A stretch of DNA of 64,000 nt from Adenophora triphylla var. japonica (Eukaryota; Streptophyta; Magnoliopsida; Asterales; Campanulaceae), in assembly GCA_022495995.1 (NCBI GenBank), contig JAFEMH010000938.1, forward strand, positions 1 through 64,000, in the 5' to 3' direction. Position numbers and translations under genes: made by a program. The notes below the pieces were generated by a model, which saw only the letters and a program-made list of their open reading frames with translations, had not been told where the DNA came from and did no database searches. Shown piece by piece: positions 11,701 to 22,782 of this stretch; within the stretch, counting starts at the first letter, position 1; every line of letters begins with the position of its first letter.

Positions 11701-13002
11701 AATAGAGTAGTTTGAGTAGGTACTGACTTGTTTGGTTAATTTGAAGTTTTTTTTTTTTTTTTTTTAAACTAATTTTGAATGAAGTGGCAGAACTGTGGGA
11801 ACGGTTATATCTACACACTTGGATACGGAAGAGTACGTCTCAAAAGTCAAATGTAATATTTATTCTATTCTTACTAGTCAAAATGAATTTTGCAGGAATT
11901 CCTCTAAGTTCCAGAAACATATTAGAAGACCCCGAGCTAAAGAATGCTTTGTAAAATCTTTCAGGTAAATCATGGCTGCCTGAATGCATATGCATCGTAA
12001 CCTCATTTTCTTAAACAAGCATCTTTGTGTTCTCCAGAAAACTTAAGAATAAAATAAACTTGACTCGCGCACGAACACATGGAGTGGTAGTGAGGTTTCC
12101 TGATTGCTTTATGAGTTGGTGTTCTCCAGAAAACTTAAAGAATAAAATAAACTTGACTCGCGCTCGAACACATGGAGTGGTAGTGAGGTTTATGAGCTGA
12201 TCATAGAGAGAGAGAGCACAACTCTGTGATTGTTTTACTTCTTCCTTTTGTGAAAAACTATTACCATTGGCATACCTAGAAGCCAATGTTAATACTTCCG
12301 CCTTTTGTGAAAAAGTATTGCCACTCGAGAGGGAGGGAGGGAGGATCCTGATATGACTGCTGGAGCTGATTTCTCCAATTGTAATACTCACATGAAAAAG
12401 TTGAGCATATCTTTAGGCTCCATCCATTCCCAATTAAATTGTTGAACTAATTTCTCCAGCGGTGATAGTCCCTCCTTCCATGAAAAAGTTGAGCATCTAT
12501 TTTAGCACCCACCTTTTAAGTCTTTAATCAATATTCTCCTTGATTGTGCGCCCCAGTCAAAGGGGACTCTCTTGTGGGGGGGGGGGGGCATGAAATTGTT
12601 AGGATTCCTTGAGGTGTCCACCTTGGTTTTTGACTCCTCAACTCTTGTGGGGTTTGGACCTCTATGAGGTCAGATGTGGTTATTTTGACCCACACCATTC
12701 AAGACCAATTACTTAGTCGCTTGATTGCTGCCACATTGGGATTGTGTTTCACATAATTTAAGGATCTTTTTATGCAGTGCCTGGCCCACATTCCCGCAGA
12801 TCTTTATTAATGGGGAGTTCATTGGAGGTTCGGACATCATCCTCAATATGCACCAGGTAAATTTTGCAATCTTTAACGTGCTTTTCATTTCAAGTAGGGT
12901 TTAATTTTTCTTGTTCTCTTGAGGGTAAAGTTGGTTTACAGTCTCCATTCTATTTTTCAGAACGGTGAACTTGAGGAGAAAATCAAAGCTGTCAGGACAT
13001 AG
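8750..13002 (+). CDS. GRXS15: Mitochondrial monothiol glutaredoxin GRXS15 (internal frameshift)
   Basis: CGFS-type glutaredoxin of the mitochondrial matrix, where the family transfers or carries [2Fe-2S] clusters. A noncoding first exon (about 8750-8862) ends at a GT donor, and its intron closes at 9565. Coding exons are 9579-9650, 11009-11143, 11316-11415, 11896-11964, 12778-12856 and 12961-13002, all with GT-AG borders and stop TAG. The start [12 protein letters not shown] opens an Arg/Ser-rich presequence. The active site CGFS is at residues 89-92 ([13 protein letters not shown]), and [19 protein letters not shown] and a short acidic tail follow. Total size is about 165 residues, normal for the family. 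Exon 4 is out of frame by one base missing or two extra: [17 protein letters not shown] and VKSFS are in different frames, with an early TAA as written. Everything else is intact, so an assembly indel is as likely as a null allele. Confidence 0.93.
10648..10700 (-). mobile_element. LINE 3' end remnant in GRXS15 intron
   Basis: A CAACAACAACAACAA run joined to tgccttagtcccaaatg matches the complement of the (TTG)n tail and 3' end seen at 15472-15537 and 25845-25910. It is a short, 5'-truncated RTE-type LINE 3' end on - in the second intron. Confidence 0.55.
12018..12195. repeat. 91 bp tandem duplication in GRXS15 intron 4
   Basis: Two copies of a block starting GTGTTCTCCAGAAAACTTAA and containing ACACATGGAGTGGTAGTGAG lie head to tail at about 12027 and 12118. 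They differ by a few bases (CGCGCACGAA and CGCGCTCGAA, plus one A). A poly-G run follows at 12577-12589. Confidence 0.8.
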
Positions 13003-14298
13003 AGGATGATCCTCCTCGTAAAATGTGAAACAATAAGTCGGGATTTTGCTAGTCAATCAGTCTTAGTGTGGAACAAGCATACATGGCAGTTGTAGTTTGC
13101 GATCACAAGAACCAATTTTCTATGGTGCCAAATAACAGAGGTGTTTTTTCATTGTTTCCCTCTGATACTCAAACTATTAAGATATTTGTAACCCTAATCT
13201 GAAAAAGATGCAAGATAGCTTATGTTTTCCATCCTTGCCACTCAATAGTATCTATGAAACGAAAAGCCTGTCAGACTGGCACCTCTATATGTATATCTCA
13301 CATGTCATAACCCAATTGTCAATATTGTTTTACATTTAAGCCGCAAATTTTTCCACGTCACCCAAAATTGTGATCGATCATCTATCTCCAAAACTGAAAA
13401 GTAATATTCTCACCCATTACGTCAAAAAATGGGGATGAACTGTATTTCACTTTAACTAAAAAAAATGAAATGGATCTTACACATCAGAGTGATAAGCCTC
13501 AATATAAAAATCTCCCACCTGAATAACCTCGATCGAAACTCATTCACCGGGATATCTTCAGCTGGTCAAGATGGGAACTAACTCTGAATCTGACAGCTTA
13601 ACGCCTTCTCGTGCTTATGCCCCAGAGAGCTTTGATTTAGCCAAGTAGTTGAGCCATTTTACGCGTGAGTGTCTAATTTTCCACTTGAAACCTACAAGCC
13701 AACCTGTCCATATAAAGAAAAGAATATGATGGAAAAGTTGGTTACACTTCACAGAGATAAGGCTACTGTTACTAACATCACATTGTTAAAAGTGTTAGTT
13801 CAACATCAAGATGACCCCAAGTTCAAGTATCAACGGTGAAGCCATTTGCGTAGGGGAAAATGTTACTTCAATAAAATTGTTGAATAAGGCGAAAAGCCAA
13901 GACATAAGTTTATATGGAGCCAATTAATCAACCCCTGTTTTCATCAGGTCCAAACAATATTTGATAATTATATACTCTTCCTGTCCCAAAATAAGACTCT
14001 CGCTTACCATTTGCATGAACCCCAATATAAGTTGCATTTCTAAAAGAGGAAATGATGTCATGGAGGGAGAATAACAGACACCACGCTCAATATGACATTA
14101 AGACTATCTTATTAGACCATATTATTTGAATAATGATTTTTTTAAAGTAAATATTGAATGCTTCGCCTTGAACTTAAGTATATTATGATGCCTTTAATGC
14201 TCTTGAATTTGTTGTTTCTTGAACCCGTTGCCTACCACATCACATAAACAAACTACTTACGCATTTACCATATCCCTTCTTATGTCTTACCAAAATCA
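13003..14298. other. Intergenic region between convergent GRXS15 and PWP2
   Basis: Holds the 3' UTRs of both genes. A decayed MITE end (ctcttcctgtccc, about 13976) is visible. A 25-codon ATG frame at 13571-13648 has nothing to support it. No other gene is seen. Confidence 0.5.
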
Positions 14299-17200
14299 TC
14301 AGGCCTTGGAGCTCGTGGAGCATAGGTATCTAAGCATATACTCATTGGATGAACAAGTATCTGCCAAATCTTGATGTAATCTAGTAATTGCCTTCATCAG
14401 CGCTTTTAGAGCAGGGAAGCAAATTTCTGGAATTCTCCTGAATAGCGTGTCCATGAGCTTTACAGAGTTCCTATAATCCATTAAAAACATAAGCACAGGA
14501 TGTATATATACTAATATACATGGGCATCAAATGTTTAGAGCAAAGTAACTCTTTACACAAATCTCACCTGACACCAACGAAGAATAAACTCCAAATGTGG
14601 ACAAGTTTCCAGAAGCTCTGCAAATGCCTCAATTAACCTTTGCAGATATTTGAACGGAACAGAAGATATAACAGCTGGTATATCTGCTGGACGGACAGCA
14701 ATAATACACTTTCTAATCAAAGCATCTTCATTTAAACGTAGACTAAGTATTAAAAGCTCTTTTAGGTTGATCTTCACTTAGTGCTGCATCAACTGCCTGT
14801 TCAAAAAGGATTGAAGTCTCAGTAGCTACATATTCAGTAATATAAAATCATATCTACTTCCAGAAAGATCAAAGTATATCGCAGTTGTCGACAACCAAAA
14901 CAGCCTTATGGTATGTGCACATGAAATTAAACTCTTTTAAGAACTCAACCAATTGAATTCCTGGCAAATTTTAGTGTGCCCTTAAAATAAACGTATAAAA
15001 CATAAGTGGTACCCTACGGATAGTGAAGTACCTCTGGGGTAACATCAATGTCAAGATCAGTGGGATCGAAGATGAAAGAATCATCCATTGAGTAAACTAG
15101 AACTCCTTCAGTTGTCGCCGCAGCCCAACTCCGGCCTGTAGGAGCAATTCTCAGGCATTTGGTTCGAATAATAGGCCTCCCACGGTTGGGCATCGATCCA
15201 GGCAAATCGTAACTTGATTTTATACGCGTTTGTTTATCAACACCTTGCTCTGTATCACTGTTGTCGTCATCAATCAGATTAAGTGGACCAGCCTCTGTCA
15301 TATTCTTTGAATTCAGGAAGTCAAGGACTCCATCTAGTGAGAGATTGAGAGTTATCTGAAATCTGCGCAGCAATACCTGCAATGTATATGAATTTGTTGC
15401 AGACATTAAAGAGGGTTCGTATATGTGTGTTGGGAAGAAATAGCAATGTATATGAATTTGTTGCAGACATATGATGATTCATGTTAGCCGACCCCAAATT
15501 ATTTTGGGACCAAGGCTTTGTTGTTGTTGTTGTTGTGGTGACGGAGGAGATGCAAAACAATCACATACAAGTGGAATAAGCAACAAGCATTTTCATGAGA
15601 AAAGCAGCAAACCAAAAAATTAAACCACAAGAGACGGGATGTATCTGTTAGAGGTCTGTGACATGAAACTATCTACCCATGGCACTCAAACGTTTTTCTT
15701 TATTAGGAAAAAGATATCAGTGCTACTTGTTAACTTCTTGTCCATATCTTAATCTAAATTCTATAAAGACAACGAACCTAAACGCACCTGGTCAGCAACA
15801 TCATACATACAAATATATTTACTACTTCCTCCTGCTAATATGTAACTCCCATCAGCTGAATAACACAGGGTTGTAAAGCACTTCCCCGAAGTGGAATTAG
15901 CAGATGATCTACGATCAGTCATTAGACGTCCTCCAGCGATATCTCTCCGCCCCTCAATTGTGTACATTAACAAGCCATCAATTGGATCCCAGAAATGAAT
16001 TTGCCCATCCAATGTGCTGGAAGCCAGTTGCTTTCCATCTGGACGATAAACAACTGTAAGAACGTCGTGTGTGTGGCGAAATGTTTCAACTGCGCCTTTT
16101 CCTTCAAAGACATCCCACAAGCGCACAGTTTTGTCCCATGATGACGAAGCTAAGCTTGACTGCAGATGAAAAAAAGTAGACATCCAACCAGATAAGAAAA
16201 ACAATCCTACCTCAAACGACATAAGAAACATGCAAAATCAAACAGTAGAAAAATGTAAAGAGATGGCCAGAGTCAATTAAATTTTTTGTGAGCACAGGTG
16301 TTAACACGCAGAGCAAGAACTCAGAGAGAAAAAAAATGAAGCAATGACATGAAGAAAGGTCGACTCACAGTTGTGGGTGAAAAAATTAACCCATGAACAG
16401 GACCCTCATGACCGCTGAGAACATCTAACAACCTGCCTGTCTTCATTGACCAAACAAAAACCTAACAGAAGTAAACACAAAGATAACCTGTCAATAGAGC
16501 CAAATAACATCAAACAGATGTCAAAATTTACTGGATCAGCACCTCAAATGAGTCGAGGGTTCCAGCACAAATAACTTCACCACTCTGATCTGCTGCCAAA
16601 GAAACAAATTGCCTAGAAGTAGGGGTAGTGAATGTCCTAAAATTGCGATAGCGAAACAAATCCCATGCACGAACAGTCCCATCCAGAGACGCGCTCAGGA
16701 GACAATGATTGTTAGGCATGAAATGGAGGGCAGTGACGGCATTTGTGTGCTCAGAAAATGTTACGAAACAGAAGCCTGAGGATACAGTCCATACCTGTAG
16801 CAATCGAAGAAAGCTAGTTTTAACCTTGACTAGAGAAATAAACTCAAGGAAAGAACAACCAAAATATACCATAGTACTTAAAAAGAACTTTAAAACAGTA
16901 GAATATTTCGAAAGCTAAATACTCAATTTTGACTCCTAACAATCAAGAAGAACGCAAAGATAAATTGATATAATAATGATCAAAAAAGACCAAGCTGAAT
17001 TTTCAATACCAAGAGCAATTCCAACTTCAAAATTCTTCTAAATATGATAAAGTGAAGATGAAAACAGAAACAACAGCTAGAAAAAGGTTTTACTAACTTA
17101 AGATAGCAATATATCATATGTACACAACAAACGGATCATAGATTTTCAACAGAACAAAACACAAATGATTCAGTTATCAATGAGAAAGCACAATACAAAC

Positions 17201-18542
17201 TATTTCAAGTCCTGCTAAGAGGCTGTTGCTTTTAGTAATCTTTTTATAAATTAATAAAAACGATCAACAAAGAAAAGATAATATGAACACAAATACCTCA
17301 ATAAAAAGTACAACAGAAAATCCATATCTTACTCACCTTGATTTTGTTGTCATCAGCTCCAGTAGCCAAGAGCTGTGAGTCTGGTGAATAAGCAAGAGTA
17401 TTGACATCAAAGTAATGTCCTTGTTGTTTCAGTATATAACTCTCTGACTTCCACTCCCAAACAAGTAACTGTCCCAGTTTTGCACACCCAAATGTCAACC
17501 AATTACCAAGTCCATTGAAAGTAGCTGTGCTGATCTTCTCTCTTGATATCGACAACAAGTGAATACACACAAAATCAGGCATCTGATACAGCCCAAACAC
17601 TCCATTGGAGAACCCAACAACCACAAGATCAAGACCCCTATGATAATCGCAAGATGTTAACTTTGATGGAGACTGCATAAAATAGTCCTTCTTTAACATC
17701 TCCCATTTCCCTTTATGTAATAAATCCCCAGTTCCTTCTTCAAGCTCTCCATCACCATCAAATTTCTTCCTTTTCTTTGTGTTACCATCTCCATTATCTT
17801 CCGGACTTTGATCAGGTGTACCAGGAGAAGGAGGTTCGGAGTTTTCCACTCCCAAATCATCAGACTCACTCTCACTTACCGTATAATTCCAGCTAAAAAT
17901 TGCCCCATCACGGGCTAAGGTGTAAGCCCTAGAAACTCTATTTGTTTTCCTATCAACCCCAAAGAAGACACCAACAATTGTATCTCTATGACCTAAAAAC
18001 AAAAATGGCTTACCTAAATTACTCAACTTCTTTAAACAAAAGAGTCTCACAGTCAAGTCCTTCGACCCAACCAGCAGGTAATTCGAATCAGGACTCCAGT
18101 CCAGTGCCGTCACCTTATCATTGCAATCAGCGAAAGTCCGAACCAACTCAAACGGAAAAAACTCCTTCTTGAACCCAGGAGACCGCCATATCTGGACCAA
18201 TTTCCCAACGGCAACAGCAATGAGCGAGCCATCGGGGCTAAACTTGGCAACCGCAACGGGCTTTTTAAATGAAATACGGTGGAGAACGGCGCGACGGCGG
18301 AGGTTAATGAAGAGGCAGCGTGAGTTGTCGTCGATTGCGAGGAGGAAAACGCCGTCAGGAGAGGCAGAAATACGGGAGATATTGGAGGAGGACTGGAAAG
18401 GGAGGGTTAGGGTTTCGGATTTGATGAGGTCGGTGACGGAGATACGGTTACCGACGGGGGAAATTAGGAGGTTGTTGTCAACGACTACGGCGTTTCCGCC
18501 TCTGTATGGAGCTCCGAGGAGGTTGTGGAATCTGTAATTCAT
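14299..18542 (-). CDS. PWP2: PWP2/UTP1-like WD40 protein of the small-subunit processome (two frameshifts)
   Basis: Periodic tryptophan protein 2, a nucleolar UtpB subunit that acts with U3 snoRNA in pre-18S rRNA processing. Exons on -: 18542-17337, 16794-16543, 16461-16369, 16159-15788, 15376-15032, 14796-14568 and 14470-14299, all GT-AG. The start MNYRFHNLLGAPYRGGNAV is typical. WD repeats of a double propeller fill the first five exons (VTALDWSPDSNYLL, VRAWDLFRYRNFRTF, SSSWDKTVRLWD), with an acidic KKRKKFDGDGE loop near residue 260. The C-terminal Utp12 domain includes CPHLEFILRWCQ and DLADTCSSNEYMLRYL. The last two exons are each one base too long: an extra T in a TTTT run near 14755 and an extra C in CCC near 14415. 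Without them the protein is 888 residues, the normal size. As written it stops early in exon 6, removing most of the Utp12 domain. Confidence 0.94.
15380..15471. repeat. Direct repeat beside a PWP2 splice acceptor
   Basis: GCAATGTATATGAATTTGTT followed by GCAGACAT occurs at 15380-15407 and again about 63 bp further on at 15443-15470. On - the copy next to the exon carries the exon 5 acceptor. The second copy lacks the following AG, so only one site is usable. Confidence 0.75.
15472..15537 (+). mobile_element. LINE 3' end remnant in PWP2 intron 4
   Basis: TTAGCCGACCCCAAATTATT, TTGGGACCAAGGCTTTG and a (TTG)n tail form the 3' end of a plant RTE-type LINE, truncated to about 65 bp. The same 3' end occurs on - at 25845-25910. 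Confidence 0.65.
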
Positions 18543-19127
18543 GGTTACGGAGGAGAGAATGGAACAATGATGGCGCCACTGTTAAACCCTAGTTCTTAAA
18601 ACCCTAACAAGATTGTTCCGTGGTTTACCGTTGAACTTTGACCAAAATGGTTCCAATATGGGTTAACATAATTGAAAATTATTTTTGGGTTGCAAAAATC
18701 ATTAAAAAATGCAAAAATCTAAAAAATGAGGGTTTTTTTTGTTAATCTTAACCAAAAAAAAAAACTTATTTTTCACCCGCGGTTCATTTAACACGGACGA
18801 TTTATATACACTTTTCTGTTCCGATTCTCTACTATCTTTTTTACTCGTGCAACAAAAAAATTTGAATTCATTTCGTCATTTGCGCTTTTCAATTTGATTT
18901 TTCGTAGTTGTTATTCAATAATTTCGTTATATTTTTCATTGATTTTCACTGATTTTACATCTTCTCCTCCTGTTTTAAGTTGTTTTACGAAATTATGACC
19001 AGCCAAATCAAAGAAATCAGGAGCAAGCGTCCGAACGAAGGTATGATTTTTGAAAATGTATTATTCTCTACTTATTCTCCAACATGTTTTCAGTCGTATT
19101 TTTCTTCAATTTCCACATATTGTTATG
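18543..19127. other. PWP2 upstream region
   Basis: Contains the PWP2 promoter on -, then AT-rich DNA. On + there is a short ATG frame at 18994-19039 (MTSQIKEIRSKRPNE) ending at a possible donor GAAG|GTATGA. It could be a first exon, but no following exon was found. Confidence 0.4.
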
Positions 19128-19740
19128 GATTGATGCACTGACACATTATATTCGTGACACTGGCACTTTAAAAAACACAAGCAATAGCTTTTTGGAAATA
19201 AGAAATTGCACTGGCACTATAGAAACAGTTGCACTGACACATTTATTTACAAACATAAGCAAATGTTGTCACAATTGAAACTCTAACACTGTCACTTTTG
19301 AAACTGATGCCGGGTTTGTTTATCTGGTCAATCTTGACACTTTGAAACTCTAATGATGGCACTTTTGAAACACCGTTCTTTGACATTTTGAAACACTGCT
19401 GCTAACACTTTGAAAATATAATGCTGACACTATAGAATCAGTTGCACTGGCACATTTAAAACACTTACAAACACTTGCAAACACAAGCAAATGTTGCCAC
19501 TATTGAAACTCTAACACTGGTACTTTTGAAAAACTGATTCTGTCACTTTGATAGACGGATGTTGGCACTTTGAAACACTGATGCTGGCACTTTGATAACT
19601 GATGTGGGCACTTTCAAACACTAATGCCAAGAGCTTGAAAATTTGATGCTGGCATTTTGTAACACTGATGCTGACATTTTAAAACACTGATGCTGACATC
19701 TTAAAACATTTACATTTCACCTACTCTGGTAAAAAATATT
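19128..19740. repeat. CTGGCAC minisatellite, left block
   Basis: A degenerate unit of about 20-30 bp, consensus AACACTGRTGCTGGCACTTT, recurs at least twenty times (for example 19148-19165, 19561-19580, 19580-19600). The same words return in the same orientation at 22538-22740, 23815-24310, 24955-25080 and 25395-25660. No reading frame accompanies it. Confidence 0.75.
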
Positions 19741-19775
19741 AAATTTTGCTAGTGGGTATATGCACTATAAATAGG

Positions 19776-20328
19776 TGTTGGGATGTGGAGTCAAAACCAC
19801 GGAGAAAGGAATCAAAGAAGAAAATCGCGGAGGAGTGACTGTCGAGCTGGGCGACCGCCCAAGGTGGTGATGGGCGACCGCCCAGTAGTACAGAAGTTTG
19901 GGCTCGGGGAATTTCCATCATGGGCGACCGCCCATAGGGTGGTGGGCGACCGCCCACGTGCCGGGGAAGTTTTTCTCAAGGGCGATTGGTTTCCTATTTG
20001 GACAAGATCTCTTCCTACATTGGTGTTTCCTTTTGGTAGTAGTATTTGAATAGAAAGAAGATTACTTTCTTGGGTAGGAATTCTTTTATTACTAGGATTT
20101 GATTTCTTGTTCCCTATAAATACATGTGATAGCCTAGAAGACAAATTGTAACATCGGAAAATATTATAGTGAATATTTTGGCTTGGTAGCGCCCCCAGAC
20201 GTAGTTGTTGTTGCAACGAACCGGGTTAACAATTCTTGTGTGTTCCTTTGTGTGTGATTTACTTTTCGTGTGTGTTGTTCTTATTATTACTCCTAGCTTG
20301 GATCCGTTCATTGCGGTAATTCACAACA
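19776..20328 (+). repeat. 5' LTR of the short copia element
   Basis: Runs from TGTTGGGATG to CACAACA. A TATA-like TATAAATA lies at 20115-20122. Four hairpin motifs TGGGCGACCGCCCA occupy 19848-19956. The + strand copy at 21964-22517 differs at about ten positions or short blocks. Confidence 0.88.
19848..19956. promoter_or_regulatory. Four 14 bp hairpins in LTR U3
   Basis: TGGGCGACCGCCCA occurs at 19848-19861, 19871-19884, 19921-19934 and 19943-19956. Each is a 6 bp perfect inverted repeat (TGGGCG and CGCCCA) around AC. All four recur in the other LTR at 22036-22049, 22059-22072, 22109-22122 and 22131-22144. They lie about 160-270 bp before the TATA-like box. A role as protein-binding sites or in RNA structure is inference. 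Confidence 0.7.
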
Positions 20329-20381
20329 AGCGGTATCGAGCCTTTGATTTTGTCGAATCATTGGTTGGCTGGTCTTTTGCT

Positions 20382-21099
20382 ATGGATCTCTTGGGAGCTT
20401 TGGAGGATGGTAATAAGGTGTTGATCGAAAAGTTTGATGGGACGGATTTCAATTTTTGGAAGACACAGATCGAGGATGTTTTGTGGAACAAGGATTTGTA
20501 TCTACCATTAAAAGAAAAGCCGGAGGACATAGAGGAAGCAAAATTCGAAATCTTGGATCGGAAAGCGTTAGGGCTTGTTAGGCAAACGTTGACCAAGGAT
20601 GTGGCGAAGAATGTTTTGGAGGCGAAGACTACCATGGAGATGTTACAGATGTTGGCGAGCATGTACGAGGCACCATCGGCGACGAATAAGGCTCATCTAA
20701 TGAGGAAGCTGTTGAACATAAGGATGGTGGAGGGCATGTCGGCAACAAAACATATAAGTGAATTCAAATCTACTGCGACCCAACTGTCTTTCGTGGCTGT
20801 TACTCTTGATGACGAGGTACTAGCATTGATTTTACTTTCTTCTTTACCGGAAAGTTGGGATACGGCTGCGATAGCGGTGCGTTTCAACGGGAAAAGTGAA
20901 GTTGAAGTTTTCGGATGTCGTTGATGTGATTCTTGGCGAAGAAATTCGTAGGAAGAGCAAGGGTGGGACATCGGGGCTAGCACTAAATGTCGGTGAAAAG
21001 AGTAAGGGTGGCAAGAAGGTGATTACTTGCTACGATTGTGGGGAGAAGGGGCACTTTAGGAGAAGTTGTCCGAGCGGTCGGGCGGAGCGAAGGAATTGA
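20382..21099 (+). pseudogene. Copia gag remnant with zinc knuckle
   Basis: From the ATG at 20382 the frame reads MDLLGALEDGNKVLIEKFDG and continues through a UBN2-type gag domain (FWKTQIEDVLW, LALILLSSLPESWDT). It shifts frame near 20897 and stops at 20922-20924. The next frame carries KLKFSDVVDVILGEEIRRKS and the CCHC knuckle CYDCGEKGHFRRSC (about 21030-21071) before a stop at 21097-21099. Gag forms the virus-like particle and the knuckle binds the element RNA. The shift breaks it. A decayed protease site (SWVLDSGSTFH) and a pre-integrase piece (IPDLKRNLISIRQLDKEG, 21341-21500) follow in scattered frames. Confidence 0.85.
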
Positions 21100-21963
21100 A
21101 TGTTCTTTGAGGAGATGGCGGAAGTATTAATCTTGGGTGGGAGCGGTTCAACAGATTCGTGGGTTTTGGATTCGGGCTCGACGTTTCATTAAATGCACCG
21201 GTCACGAGAAAGAATGGAGCAAGACGTTCGGGTGATTTTGGGGTTGTTCGTTTGGGAAACATTATCCTGTCAAGGTCATTGGAAAGGGGGTTGTTCGGGT
21301 CAAAGCAACGGATGGGGCTGTTTTACGGCTACGTGATGTGCGACATATTCCGGATTTGAAGAGGAACTTGATTTCCATAAGGCAACTTGATAAGGAGGGT
21401 TGTGTGGTGACCTTCGGTTGTGGGACATGGAAGGTAAACTGCGGAGCTAGCTTGGTGGCTCGTGGCGGCGTGGAAAATATGTTGTATACCACATGCAACA
21501 TGAGTCGTTGGGGGAAACGAAGGCGCATCCCAATGATGAGTGGTGGTGGCCGAGATCGCCATGGTGGGAGAGATTTCACTAAACGGTATGTTGGTAGAAA
21601 ATTGGGTGATGAAGTCGGCCGACGCGGAGCCAATTTGGCCAACATGGGAGCGGGATCTAGAACGGTGATGCGATGGGTTGCAAAGAACACACAAAGATTC
21701 CAAGCTTGTGATTGTGTGGGGCACGTGGATTCGCGCTGTTCATGATCGATAGTTAGCAAGCAAGTGAGCGGGGATGTACAGGGAGGATCATTCGGAATGA
21801 AGACTCGGAGCATGGTAAAACCGACAGTTATGTTGAAGCGTAGCTTAGCTTCAACTCACTTGGATAACTAGACAAGAGGCCGGGCGCTACCAACGCAATA
21901 GCTGGCCACTGAAATTTGTTTCAAGAAGAGGTATCATGGATGGTTTGTCTCCAGGTGGGAGAT

Positions 21964-22517
21964 TGTTGGGATGTGGAGTCAAAACCACGGAGAAAGGAAT
22001 CAAAGAAGAAAATCGCGGAGGAGTGACTGTCGAGCTGGGCGACCGCCCAAGGTGGTGATGGGCGACCGCCCAGTAGTACAGAAGTTTGGGCTCGGGGAAT
22101 TTCCATCATGGGCGACCGCCCATAGGGTGGTGGGCGACCGCCCACGTGCCGGGGAAGTTTTTTCTGCAGCTGATTGGTTTCCTATTTGGACAAGATCTCC
22201 TCCTACATTGGTGTTTCCTTTTGGTAGTAGTATTTGAATAGAAAGAAGATTACTTTCTTGGGTAGGAATTCTTTTATTACTAGGATTTGATTTCTTGTTC
22301 CCTATAAATACATGTGATAGCCTAGAAGACAAATTGTAACATCGGAAAATATTATAGTGAATATTTTGGCTTGGTAGCGCCCCCGGACGTAGTTGTTGTT
22401 GCAACGAACCGGGTTAACAATTCTTGTGTGTTCCTTTATGTGTGATTTACTTTTCGTGTGTGTTGTTCTTATTATTACTCCTAGCTTGGATCCGTTCCGC
22501 TGCGGTAATTCACAACA
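21964..22517 (+). repeat. 3' LTR of the short copia element
   Basis: Preceded by the polypurine tract CCAGGTGGGAGAT (21951-21963). It carries the same four TGGGCGACCGCCCA hairpins and a TATAAATA at about 22303-22310. It ends CACAACA before ACAGG. Confidence 0.88.
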
Positions 22518-22537
22518 ACAGGAAGGGGCTTGACATT

Positions 22538-22740
22538 TATAAAAGACTGACACTGGTACATATAATAACAAACACTGGCACATTCAAAATTTAATACTAG
22601 CACGTTCAAAAACAAACACCGGCACATTATTAAACATATAATAACAAACACTGGCACTTTAAAAAAGTAACACTAGTACTTCAAAATACTAACACTGACA
22701 CTTATTAATATTAACACTTGCACATTAACAATAACATAGT
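22538..22740. repeat. CTGGCAC minisatellite, second block
   Basis: Units such as ACACTGGCACATTCAAAA and ACACTGGCACTTTAAAAAAG continue the array of 19128-19740 on the far side of the copia insertion, in the same orientation. The retrotransposon therefore landed inside the array. Confidence 0.7.
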
Positions 22741-22782
22741 AAAAAAAAATCAATGAAATATTGAAAATAAAATATAAGTTAC

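Larger units (their letters stand above)
19776..22517 (+). mobile_element. Internally deleted Ty1/copia element with two LTRs
   Basis: Near-identical LTRs (19776-20328 and 21964-22517, about 553 bp) begin TGTTGGGATG and end CACAACA. A primer-site-like AGCGGTATCGAGCC follows the first LTR, and a polypurine tract CCAGGTGGGAGAT precedes the second. Flanks ATAGG and ACAGG are a likely 5 bp target duplication with one change. The interior is only 1.6 kb: gag, a broken protease region and a piece of the pre-integrase domain. Integrase, reverse transcriptase and RNase H are missing, so it is nonautonomous. The few LTR differences indicate a recent insertion. Confidence 0.88.

Noticed and set aside
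13571..13648. 25-codon ATG frame between GRXS15 and PWP2
   Set aside because: Too short, no flanking splice or regulatory support, and such frames are expected by chance.
18121..18537. 138-codon + strand frame opposite PWP2 exon 1
   Set aside because: Antisense shadow of a strongly conserved WD40 exon, with no recognisable protein features.
18994..19039. First exon of a new + strand gene (MTSQIKEIRSKRPNE)
   Set aside because: A plausible donor follows, but no second exon or protein similarity appears before the repeat array.
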